Positions 1 to 10,451 of a stretch of 11,796 bases of DNA are shown piece after piece. Positions within the stretch are counted from its first letter, which is position 1; every line of letters starts with the position of its first letter. Below the pieces are notes generated by a model. That model made no database searches. It had not been told where the DNA came from and was given only the letters and a program-made list of their open reading frames with translations. Source of the stretch: Cyclostephanos tholiformis (Eukaryota; Bacillariophyta; Thalassiosirophyceae; Thalassiosirales; Thalassiosiraceae). The translations under genes and the position numbers were made by a program. Location: NCBI GenBank assembly GCA_036939975.1, contig JALLPB010000998.1, forward strand, positions 1 through 11,796, read 5' to 3'.

Positions 1-191
1 AGCGAGATTTAAGTGTAAAAAAATCATAAAAAGAGTTTTGGGAACGCTCCAATAACAGTGCGGCGGTAATTAAAGCGCAATCTCGTAGAGTAACTACCTA
101 ACTACCTAGTACCCTATGGTAATAAGCATCGTATCTACCGATCATACCTTCAAAAAAAATTCACACTCAAACACACTCTCGCTGATCGACG
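1..191 (+). other. Upstream region and 5' leader of the SGNH-like gene
   Basis: No coding sequence is supported here. The stretch is A/T-rich and has a CCAAT pentamer near position 50. An 8-bp direct repeat, taactacc, occurs twice in tandem at 91-98 and 99-106 and is followed by a similar tagtaccc. An in-frame TGA at 183-185 lies just before the ATG at 192, so the coding region cannot extend upstream without another exon. The promoter must lie here or beyond the window edge, and no specific element is convincing. Confidence 0.5.
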
Positions 192-1904
192 ATGGCGGCG
201 ACCACGACGAAGATATCAAGCTCGAGCTTCTATTCGGAATATCACGGACACAAAGTCCATCATCTCGAAACTCTCTATACTCTCCTGCGTGCCAAGTCCG
301 ACGCATTGCTTTGGACCGCGGGGGATTCGTCCCTCGATAACAAGTGTGTTTCGATGCATACATTACTTACGACATGCCTAGTGTGCCCTATTTTTCATCC
401 AGGATATAACATTCTATTTTTTTTCTTTCGCGTTGTTTTATATTCATTCACGTTGCATATAATATATATATATATATTTACTTATATATTTATTATTAAT
501 ATATTTTCAAGGTACTGGTTCAACGATACCGCCCCCGCCGTCGGCGTGTACGGCGACGTGCTGAGTCCACCCCGTAGCGTGGCCGACGTCGTTCACTGGT
601 TGAATTTCCTCTCATCGGTCGATGATGACGACGGCGGCGGCGACGGTCGGCGTCATCGTGCGACGACGAGGTACGCCGCCATCAACGCGGCCGTGGAGGC
701 CACGACCATCAACGAGCGCACGTTGCGTCTGCGCTCTCAGGACGTATTCCTACGCGATAACATCTCGTCGGGGGACGTCCTCGTCGTATCCATAGGCGGG
801 AACGACATCGCTCTATGTCCCACGCCGTGCACGATCGCGTCGATGGCGGGCCTCCTTTGCTTGCCATCGGCGTGTTTGGATCACGGACGTTCGTTCGGGG
901 CCGTGCCGGTGAGTTTAGTTCGAGGGGCGGTTCGAAATATCATTCCTCCGCCTATTGTGGCCGGAAAATAACACGACAGAACGATGTATCGAACGAATCA
1001 AAGAAATTGACGTCACCGTTGCCGATTTTAGGCGTTATGAAGGGGGAGGGGATGACAATTCACCTTACATTGTTCTCGACGTTCGCGTTACGCTCACAAC
1101 GACATGTATTTTACATTTCCGTAGGTCGATGATTACTGTTGCGGTTGTGGACCGTCGCTGGCGTCATGTGCCTGCTCCTGTCCCCCCTGCTTGGGATATT
1201 TCCGGCATCTGTTCGGCACGAGGTGAGATGAGGATGATCTGCTATGCTACTATACATACAAGCATCATGTTTTGTTCGGTGATGTATGAATAATAGCATT
1301 TCGGGTGTGGTAATGGCAGATGAATGAGATGTTGAATTAATACAAGTCCACGCACGTTCTCCGCCATCCCTCTCTAATCTCCACTCAAGGATACAGAAAT
1401 ACATCGAGGCACTAACATCAAAGACACGTCCAAAGAAGGTCCTAGTTTGCATGATATATTACCCCGACGAGAACAACGTTCCGTCGTGGGCGAATGCCGC
1501 ACTGGGGACGTTGGGTTACAATCGCAATCCTGCGAAATTGCAATTGCTAATACGAAAGGTTTTCGAGGAGGCCACGAGGTACGTATAGTCTGTTTGATTC
1601 GTCAAATAATGCTGGGCGTCCGCGATTTCGTTCTTCGAATAATGAAACGCACTCGACACGTGCTAACAAAAACGTAAATAGCACGATTCGCATACCGGGA
1701 TCACAGGTCATACCCGTCCCGCTCTTCGTCACCCTCGATGGAACACGAAGCGAGGATTACGTCGCGCGCGTTGAACCGTCGGCGATCGGTGGAAGGAAGA
1801 TGGCTGAATTTTTGTTGGACATCGTACATTCCGAACATGTAGCAACGATTGGGACGACGTCATCGGCCCCGACGGCTTCGTTCATCTCTGGTAGAGGCAC
1901 CTGA
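192..1904 (+). CDS. SGNH/GDSL-hydrolase-like protein, five exons, 352 aa
   Basis: Exons are 192-343, 512-908, 1125-1222, 1390-1578 and 1682-1904. All introns are GT-AG, of 168, 216, 167 and 103 nt. The spliced frame is 1059 nt including TGA. The protein belongs to a conserved eukaryotic family that I recognise by its blocks. GDSSLDNKYWF (residues 44-54) holds the putative nucleophile Ser46, as in SGNH block I. SIGGNDIAL (144-152) resembles block III (GxND). PGSQVIPVPLF and DYVARVEPSAIGG (304-316) form the C-terminal block. Classical SGNH esterases have DxxHPS at this last position, whereas here the histidine is Glu310. Residues 153-205 contain 11 cysteines, seven of them within residues 188-205. 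No signal peptide or membrane helix is seen in the spliced protein, so a cytosolic location is inferred. The substrate is unknown. Intron 1 has no stop and a length divisible by three. The gene is convergent with ESF1, with 213 nt between stops. Gene structure is firm, and enzymatic activity is an inference from motifs. Confidence 0.87.
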
Positions 1905-2117
1905 AGAGAATTTCGCAGATGTATTATACTGTTGCTTCGTAACGCCTCCCTGATACTAACAATTCACTCAGTGTGAAGAGAGAAACGATAACTGTGAATT
2001 TGATAAATTTAATAGGCTTGATGTCCGTAATTATGTGCTAGTTCAAGACGTAACAAAAACATTTCATCTATATGAGTACCATAATATCGTATCGGCCTAT
2101 TTAAATCATACAAAACC

Positions 2118-5100
2118 TTACGCTAGTTTCCTCTGGATGCTCTTAACCAACGAACTCAACTCCAAAGCGCCACTACTGCATTCTATCCACCCGTCGTCGC
2201 GACCACGGACATCCTTTGCCTTCTCATCTCTCAAACCATTTTTCATGCCCCACTCCTTGTCGCGTCCACCATTATTCTTGTTCCTCCTCTTTGCTTGCTC
2301 ATGCAGCAATTCCTTCATGGCACTGGTCTCCTTGTACGCGGGGTTGGTCCTATCGATGCCGAACCTATCATCGCTCCCGTCTAACAATGCCGCAAAGCGA
2401 GAATCGGACGTGTCGATATGAAAGCCTTGGCCCGAAACATTTGCCGCCAGGGTTTCGAGCTGACGCTTACGCTTGCCCTTGAGCTTTTTGCCCGATTGAC
2501 GCTCTAACTTAGTGAGCCCTCTCATATCATAGTCCTTCGCGTGTTCTTCATCTGGATGCAATTTTTTGGAAAAATGAATAGCATGATGCCGTACACACGT
2601 ATGAGATGCAAGGAGAAAATACAAATAGAGGAAAGAGAGACACAATCAAGTGTCCTGTACATCTGTGAACTCACCATCATCACCAGCAATGAGAAGTTCC
2701 AGTTCTTCCTTGGTACTGGCAATCTTGTCACCTCCACTACAACCGGCACCACCTTCGGCCGTAGTGATCTTATCATACTTCGTTGGCTTCTTCGTCTTCA
2801 ACTTCTTATTCTTGCCTTGATTGGATGTTTCGTCGACGAAGAAGCCATCATTGCTATTTCTATTCCCACCGAAGGCACCATCAACAGACTCCTCATCTGA
2901 AAATGGTGCCACGCCGAATTCAGGATCGACTCCATACATCCCGTCATTGGTATTGTTATCACGACTGTCGTTGTCGCCACGAACAATCTCGTTACCTTGA
3001 TCTTCTTTTCTCCTGGCATTACGTCTAGCCTCCCGTCGCTGCCTCCGCTTCTCCTTTCGTTTTTCGAGATATTTTTTGTAGGGAGATAATCCATTGTCGT
3101 CGTCTCTTCCAACTGCTACTCCATCGCGATCGCTGGCATGCTTTGACCGAATTAACTTTGATCGTATCCTTCCTTCCAGGTCCTGTTTTCCTGGCATGAA
3201 TGTAACTTGGCGTTTGGACTTGTCCTTTACCTCGTTTCCGTTTGTATTGTCGTCATCGCCTTCGTCTGATGACGACTCCGACTCAAACTTAGTAGATGGC
3301 GATTTCACCTTCTCTTCAATGTTCTTGTCTGCATAGCTCTTGTCTCCTCCCATTCCGATTTCATCATCGCTATCGGTGCTGTCGGAGCTGTCACTACTGA
3401 TCCGGTCCTCTGGGCGCTCAAGAGCCTCCTTGCTCCCATCATCCTCCACTTCGCTATCACTCCCCTCCAGACCGAGCATCGATCTCATGCGTGATCCTTT
3501 CTTTTTCTTTTTTTTCTCACTTATAGACGAAGTTATTCCCCGATTCTTGTCCCCATTCACATTATCCCCTTCTCTTTTGGTACGATCCTTCTCTCTTACT
3601 CCGCCTTCCTTAGCTTCTCCATCACCTTCTTCGTCGCTAATGCTTTCGTCGTCGCCGCTGGAATTGTCGCTCGTGGCAAGGTAGAACCCGATATCGTTCC
3701 CACTTGCCATCGCCTCCCAAGCGTCCTTCCCCATTCCGTAGTACCTAGTGAGCTTCCTCTCCCTCTCCGCATCGCCCCGTTCCCACGTGCAAGTGACGCG
3801 GCTCTGCCTGAGCGCCGTGGCGGCGGCGTCCTCGGGCGGCTCGTACCTGGCGGGGATGGAGTCGCAGCTATCACGAGGCGATCGATGGCTAACCGTTTCG
3901 GAGTAAGCATTCTCCGGTAATACCCGCACGTCGATTTCGGCGGCCGTGTCTTCCATTTCCATTCCGTCAATTCCCTCGTAGGCTTGTGATGCTGCCTCTG
4001 ATGACGCGAAGGTGGCGACTGCGTAGTAGTATCGAAGTTTCGACGCCTCGTACTCGCGAAGTTTTTCAACATCGAACCCCTCCTCCTCGTCGTGTTCGTT
4101 GCGCAGGCGCGAATTCTTCGATATTGCCGATTGGGGTGGAAAGTGGGCGTACAGTTTAGACGTGGCCTCCGCGAGGTTGAACGCGTCTTCTCCTTCCTCC
4201 TCATCCTCTTCGTTATCGGAGTCATGGTCATCGTGATCGGAGTCTACGTCATCGCTTGGACGTACACGATCATCGGTGTCGTCCTCATCGTACGAAGATT
4301 CATCGCCGGAGGGATCGTCAGCCTTCTCATCGTCATTGTTGTCGCCTTGACCCTCCTCGTCTTGATCCCCCTTACTCTTCCCCTTCCATATCCCCGCCGG
4401 CGGACCCTCGACCCGCTCCCTCTCCATCCTCTCCGAGCCGAAATCGCTCGGGTATACCGTCACATTCCGCAAGGTCCCCGGGGGACAGAAGGAGTGCAGC
4501 ATCACGAATACATCCACGGCGCGCACGCGGTCCCAGTTCAGGTTGAGCACGCACAGGTACCGGGACGGCTCATCAGTCAGCGACGCGCAGTCGTCGCCGT
4601 CGAACACGGCATCGCCGGGGAGGGGAGCGCGATCTGGATCGAATATACCGGACTTGCCGTAGACCTCATCGATCGAGGAGTCCGCGGACGAAGACGACGA
4701 ATCATCATCGTCGTCTGAATCATCATCGTCGGAAGAGGAGGAGGAAGGAGACGATGCAGATATGTCACCCCGGGATAGAGCATTTAGGTAGGCTATGCGG
4801 GCCTCCATGCTGACGTCCTGCATATCGCCATCGTCGTCTTCATCGTCCCCGTCGTCTCCCCCCTCGTCCTCACCATCGACCCGCCCATCCTTCCTTCTCT
4901 CCTTCTCCTTCTCCTTCTTTGTTCTTTTGGGGTTCGTCTTGCGACCGAACTTATCCCTCGCGGGGACGCACCCGAACTTCTCGGGCTCGGACGCGAGGGC
5001 GGATCGGAACCGTTCGTCCGACTCGATGGCGCGCGTCAGTGACTCTCCCAGTCCGAGGTCGAACGACGTCGAGTTCAAGTACGAGGATGAAAGCTTATTA

Positions 5101-5339
5101 TCCTCCCTCCCGTCGTGGTCGACATCGTTGACGACCCCCCCCCCCCTCGACCCGCGGGGGAATGAGGAGAACTGCGGGCGAGTCGACGCCGCCGCGAAAC
5201 GCGCGTCTTCGATGATCGCGCGATCGTCGTCGTCGTTTTCGCCACTGCCTCCACGATTCCTCCCTTGGACCCCCCGACGCTCCTTCCTCCCCTTACTGGA
5301 TGAGGATGGCGTTTTGGATGTTGTTCCAACCTCGACCAT
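2118..5339 (-). CDS. ESF1: ESF1-like nucleolar pre-rRNA processing factor, two exons, 1032 aa
   Basis: Exon 1 runs 5339-2675 and exon 2 runs 2551-2118. The 123-nt intron (2674-2552) has a GTGAGT donor and splits the codon for Asp889. Esf1 in yeast and animals is an essential nucleolar protein of the small-subunit processome, needed for 18S rRNA maturation. Family blocks in order are: DARF (45-48) and the SDERF...DKFGRK segment (107-134); the RRM-like core SRYLCVLNLNWDRVRAVDVF (259-278) with VTVYPSDFG and EGPP (293-314); LRYYYAVATFAS (435-446); the CTWE...ER region (517-527); GFYLATSD (551-558); basic LSPYKKYLEKRKEKRR (751-766); KDYDMRGL after the intron; and the C-terminal NUC153 motif DTSDSRFAALL (935-945) with DRTNPAYKETSAM. 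Acidic Ser/Asp/Glu tracts (about 155-225, 325-385 and 555-700) separate the blocks and look like casein kinase 2 substrates. The protein is longer than yeast Esf1 because of these tracts. The ATG at 5339 is the first methionine before the conserved N-terminus. It is transcribed divergently from Cpn60. Confidence 0.93.
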
Positions 5340-5375
5340 AACTATTTTTCGTCTTTTTTTTTCACTCCACTTGCA

Positions 5376-5392
5376 CTCTCTCTCTCTCTCCC

Positions 5393-5426
<34 letters not shown>
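5376..5426. repeat. (CT)n/(GA)n microsatellite in the ESF1 leader
   Basis: CT dinucleotide runs at 5376-5390 and 5400-5426 are separated by a short imperfect stretch. On the ESF1 coding strand this is a GA-rich tract ending about 37 nt before the ATG, so it probably lies in the 5' leader or core promoter. Its length is likely to vary between strains. Confidence 0.9.
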
Positions 5427-5429
<3 letters not shown>

Positions 5430-5770
5430 TTCCTCTCCGAAGGAATCGACGAACGGAAGGGAAATATATATCTTGATCCTCGGTCGGGGGAGGCAAAAAG
5501 GCGATATTCTGGATGCCGGTCAAGGCATGCCCATTGCTGAACAAGGATAGATAAAAATATTAATGCTGACTTGAGAGGAAGAAGTTTTCGTGGTGGGGAT
5601 GAGGTTATGAGCTCAAAAATATCTCCCGCCACAATCATTGTGTCACATCATTATTTTTTTATTCGTATTTTTTTTGTACTGACTCTTTTACCAATTCCTA
5701 ACCTGAACTAAAAAAACGGACTACGGACAGAGAGTTAGAGGTAGAGAGTCGATCGAAAAACAACAACACT

Positions 5771-5778
5771 CCACGTGG
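5771..5778. promoter_or_regulatory. CCACGTGG palindrome (G-box/E-box-like)
   Basis: A perfect 8-bp palindrome with a CACGTG core lies about 270 nt before the Cpn60 ATG. CACGTG is a known target of bHLH and bZIP regulators in plants and algae. Its function here is inferred from position alone. Confidence 0.35.
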
Positions 5779-5787
5779 CGCTCTCAG

Positions 5788-5793
5788 TGACGT
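5788..5793 (+). promoter_or_regulatory. TGACGT hexamer (CRE-like bZIP site)
   Basis: TGACGT lies ten bases after the CACGTG palindrome in the Cpn60/ESF1 divergent region. The same core is known as a CO2/cAMP-responsive element in diatom carbonic anhydrase promoters. A hexamer can occur by chance, so support is weak. A full TGACGTCA also occurs inside intron 2 of the SGNH-like gene (about 1008-1015), where it is probably meaningless. Confidence 0.25.
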
Positions 5794-5841
5794 TCAGTGC
5801 ATGCGTCCCATCACCAAAAATTCATCAACAAGCGAGTGACA

Positions 5842-5862
5842 CCCCGCCCGCCCGCCGCCCCC
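5842..5862 (-). promoter_or_regulatory. G-quadruplex-forming motif on the minus strand
   Basis: On the plus strand, C4, C3, C3 and C5 runs are separated by loops of 1, 1 and 4 bases. Read on the minus strand this fits the classical four-run G-quadruplex pattern. It sits about 190 nt upstream of the Cpn60 ATG, on the template strand for Cpn60 transcription. Folding and function are inferred. Confidence 0.4.
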
Positions 5863-5928
5863 ACCCACTACATACTACAACACACATAATAGAGGGGCGG
5901 GGGGATATCGATCGAGATCTGTTTGTAA

Positions 5929-8211
<2,283 letters not shown>

Positions 8212-8443
8212 TAGCATTTGAATGACGACGAAATTGCGTGGTAAGCTAAGTTTTAATGATGATGGTTTGGGAGAGCAAAAAACTGTCCGTATTAAGGTAG
8301 TCAATAGTAATCGTTACCAAATAATATTTATAGCCATAACTACAATACGTCAGGTAGTGGTCGAACCTACGGCAAAGATTCATTGTTTTCGTAATGTCCT
8401 CTCAACACAGTTCTCATAGATGAAACATAAAGTTTTCAATGTA

Positions 8444-9952
8444 CTACTCAAATACCTCTTCCTCCTCGACATCCCGGTACCCACCACCATCTTCATTGTC
8501 GTCCTCCTCTCCATCTTCGCTCCCATCATCGTACTCGTCGCCCTCCTCACTGCTGTCATCATCATCATCATCATCATCATCGTCATCATCATAATCATCA
8601 TCGTCATCATCCCCATCCCCGTCATCGTCGTCGTCAAACGTCAGACCGGCCTTGATCTTAGCGCTCGCCTTCGCCAATCCGCTCGGGAGCAGCACCTGAT
8701 GTATCATGCTGTGTGGTATCGTGACCATCCTGCCCGAATTGTCCTGATTAATCACCACGTCGAGCGCGTTCCTATCAACGAGCTTACCGAAAAGTACCCT
8801 GTTCGATCCCCACGGATCCCGCGTCTCGACGTAAACGTCCAGCCCGAGAGCATCGTCGAATTCCCTCTGGGAGTCTAGGACGCACGGATTGTCGAGCGGC
8901 GACGTTAATATCACGTCGTGCCGGCTCAGTATACGCAACCGTTCCTCGACGTCCTCGACGGCAAGCGCCGTGGTTATGGCCTGGCTCACCACGCTCAGCG
9001 CCTTGGTGTCCACGGGGTGCGAGAACATGCCGTCGTCAGGCTTCTCCACGCGGGGCTCGTCTAGGAAGCGAGTATCCCACTCGTCCCTCATCTCTTGCGC
9101 CCTCTCCTCCCTGCTCCGAGGCTCCCTTGGCGGTAATTCCTTCCCGGTCTCCTCGTCGTACTCGACGGGCATGTTCGCCTTGAGTATCTCGTACTCAATA
9201 TCCTCGTCGTACTGCTCGTAATCGAGTATCTCGTCCTCCTCGGTGTACATCTCCTCCATATCGTCATCGCCGTTGGATGCGCTGGGATCCCAAACGTGTC
9301 CGGTAACGTCGGTATCGTCCGGATATACGATCCTAACCTCCGGTCCATCGACGTATCCCACCACGTTCTTAAGGCTCCTCTCGTCGATGCTGATGACGCA
9401 CTTCGCCATGTACCAGGTAACGTCGACAACGTTCCCCCCCACGAGGTTGACCGCATCCGAAATGATTGCCTCCGCCTCCAATCTCCACGGCGCCGTGAGT
9501 GGATCGTGACAACCATCGGTATCGCCCCGACGCCACGGCTGATGAGGCACGGGATGGTTCGACTCGTCGTATCGGGCCTCGGGCAGGGAGTCGAGGTCGA
9601 CCTCAGGGAATGGATCGGGCTCAAGGTGGGGGGTGGGACCGTGAGGATCCATCACGGTCGACGCGGGATACCTCCCATTGCCGCCGCCACCGCCGCTCGG
9701 GGTCGGCGCCTTCTTACGTCTGGACGATGATCCACCGGCCGCCTTGGAGGCGGCGCGAAGGGCCGTCGACGACGACGATGATGACGCTACGGACGACGTC
9801 GAGTGACAACGACCGCAACGGCGGGATGAATGGCAACGGTTATGGGAGGACGGCGCATGGAAGGCTCCGATCATGGGGTTGAACGATAATGCCAGGAGTG
9901 CCACCGTAGCGACCGTCGTCGTCGCTGGGAGGATGCGGGAGGGATTCGTCAT
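8444..9952 (-). CDS. rimP: Plastid-targeted RimP-like ribosome maturation factor, 502 aa, intronless
   Basis: RimP (DUF150/UPF0090) is a bacterial factor for 30S subunit assembly, and a role in plastid small-subunit maturation is inferred. A signal peptide (residues 1-30) ends in IGA|FHAP, the complex-plastid cleavage motif. It is followed by a Ser/Arg-rich transit-like stretch (35-85). The RimP N-domain begins at WRLEAEAIISDAVNLVGGNV (156-175). It is split by an acidic insertion (about 222-308) and resumes at VVSQAITTALAVED (321-334). LTSPLDNPCVLDSQREF (349-365) corresponds to the bacterial VSSPGLDRPL-type turn, and the Sm-like C-domain covers about 366-424. The tail (440-502) is mostly Asp/Glu, in contrast to the roughly 150-aa bacterial protein. 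The ATG at 9952 was chosen because it starts a clean signal peptide. An in-frame ATG at 10129 would add 59 residues and bury that peptide. The 3' end faces Cpn60 across 232 nt. Assignment rests on motif recognition. Confidence 0.85.
   Translation of the reverse strand: MTNPSRILPATTTVATVALLALSFNPMIGAFHAPSSHNRCHSSRRCGRCHSTSSVASSSSSSTALRAASKAAGGSSSRRKKAPTPSGGGGGNGRYPASTVMDPHGPTPHLEPDPFPEVDLDSLPEARYDESNHPVPHQPWRRGDTDGCHDPLTAPWRLEAEAIISDAVNLVGGNVVDVTWYMAKCVISIDERSLKNVVGYVDGPEVRIVYPDDTDVTGHVWDPSASNGDDDMEEMYTEEDEILDYEQYDEDIEYEILKANMPVEYDEETGKELPPREPRSREERAQEMRDEWDTRFLDEPRVEKPDDGMFSHPVDTKALSVVSQAITTALAVEDVEERLRILSRHDVILTSPLDNPCVLDSQREFDDALGLDVYVETRDPWGSNRVLFGKLVDRNALDVVINQDNSGRMVTIPHSMIHQVLLPSGLAKASAKIKAGLTFDDDDDGDGDDDDDDYDDDDDDDDDDDDSSEEGDEYDDGSEDGEEDDNEDGGGYRDVEEEEVFE
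8556..8636. repeat. CAT/CGT trinucleotide microsatellite encoding a poly-Asp tract
   Basis: Near-perfect TCA/TCG triplets on the plus strand read as GAT/GAC codons on the coding strand. They encode the aspartate run near residues 440-466 of the RimP-like protein, interrupted by Gly and Tyr. The mixture of GAT and GAC suggests selection on the protein as well as slippage. It does not have the repeat-spacer layout of a CRISPR array. Confidence 0.9.
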
Positions 9953-10369
9953 GATGATATTTTCTGTGGTCGTCGGTGAACGGTGAGGCCGTATCGTGTA
10001 CCACTTCACATCATAAAAATAAGCCCTAAAAATAATAATGAGTGATGGGGATGGATGTCTCTGGGTATCTACGTAGATACTCCTGAGTACCGCCTGTAAG
10101 GTAGCTACGTACGCTGCAGCCCCCACCATGGAAGCTGAAACGGCAAGCTAAATCTCTATTACTAGGGGACCACTCAGGCAACACTCCCTCCCTCGCCCCG
10201 ACGTGGATGGGGGGGGATGTGGTGGTCTGCTTGCGCATTTAGTGAATGCACGGGAGTTGGCGGAATTAATTCGGCTGTTGATAATTCGATTAATTAAGAA
10301 ATTATTAATTAATGAACTATCGATACCGATGTCGATTCCGTTGGCGCCCCCTCTGCCGGGGGGTAGTGG
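9953..10369. other. Upstream region of the RimP-like gene, up to the retroelement remnant
   Basis: These 417 nt include the presumed promoter and leader of the RimP-like gene (leftward). They hold a 16-bp palindrome at 10065-10080, a related tagctacgtac motif near 10102-10112, and an A/T-rich patch (10262-10320) made of repeated attaatt units. A C5...G6 hairpin-like pair occurs at 10347-10363. An 82-aa open frame at 10203-10451 is listed separately. No RNA gene was recognised. Confidence 0.5.
10065..10080. repeat. 16-bp perfect palindrome GTATCTACGTAGATAC
   Basis: The sequence equals its own reverse complement over all 16 bases. It lies 112 nt upstream of the ATG of the RimP-like gene. It could bind a dimeric regulator or be chance, and nothing else in the sequence decides this. 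Confidence 0.85.
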
Positions 10370-10451
10370 GAATTCTCTATCACTACCTGGAACATTAAGA
10401 GCAGTCGGGGAATGGGGTTGGTGGTGGCAGCCAAGGGGCTGCATCAAATGA
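10203..10451 (+). CDS. Doubtful 82-aa open frame next to the retroelement
   Basis: ATG-started frame, not recognised as a known protein. Residues about 13-38 (VNARELAELIRLLIIRLIKK and onward) look like an amphipathic helix. A Pro-rich stretch follows (IPLAPPLPGG). Its 3' part overlaps the start of the retroelement endonuclease in another frame, so it could be the shifted N-terminal part of the same decayed element. It could equally be a chance reading of A/T-rich DNA. Confidence 0.2.
   Translation: MDGGGCGGLLAHLVNARELAELIRLLIIRLIKKLLINELSIPMSIPLAPPLPGGSGNSLSLPGTLRAVGEWGWWWQPRGCIK

Noticed and set aside
1008..1015. Full TGACGTCA cAMP-response-like site
   Set aside because: It lies within intron 2 of the SGNH-like gene with no supporting context and is probably chance.
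4092..4718. A 208-residue open frame on the plus strand inside ESF1
   Set aside because: It is antisense to conserved ESF1 exon sequence. Its long Val/Ile/Leu runs come from reading acidic GAT/GAC codons backwards.
5342..5638. A 98-residue minus-strand open frame ending just before the ESF1 ATG
   Set aside because: Its Arg/Glu repeats are only the GA microsatellite translated, and no family resemblance is seen. It could be an upstream frame in the leader but is not supported as a gene.
8556..8636. Possible CRISPR-like or structural repeat array
   Set aside because: It is a simple trinucleotide repeat without unique spacers, and it encodes aspartate in the RimP-like gene.
9953..10129. Upstream ATG giving the RimP-like protein 59 more residues
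   Set aside because: It would place the signal peptide internally, and the ATG at 9952 yields a standard bipartite presequence.
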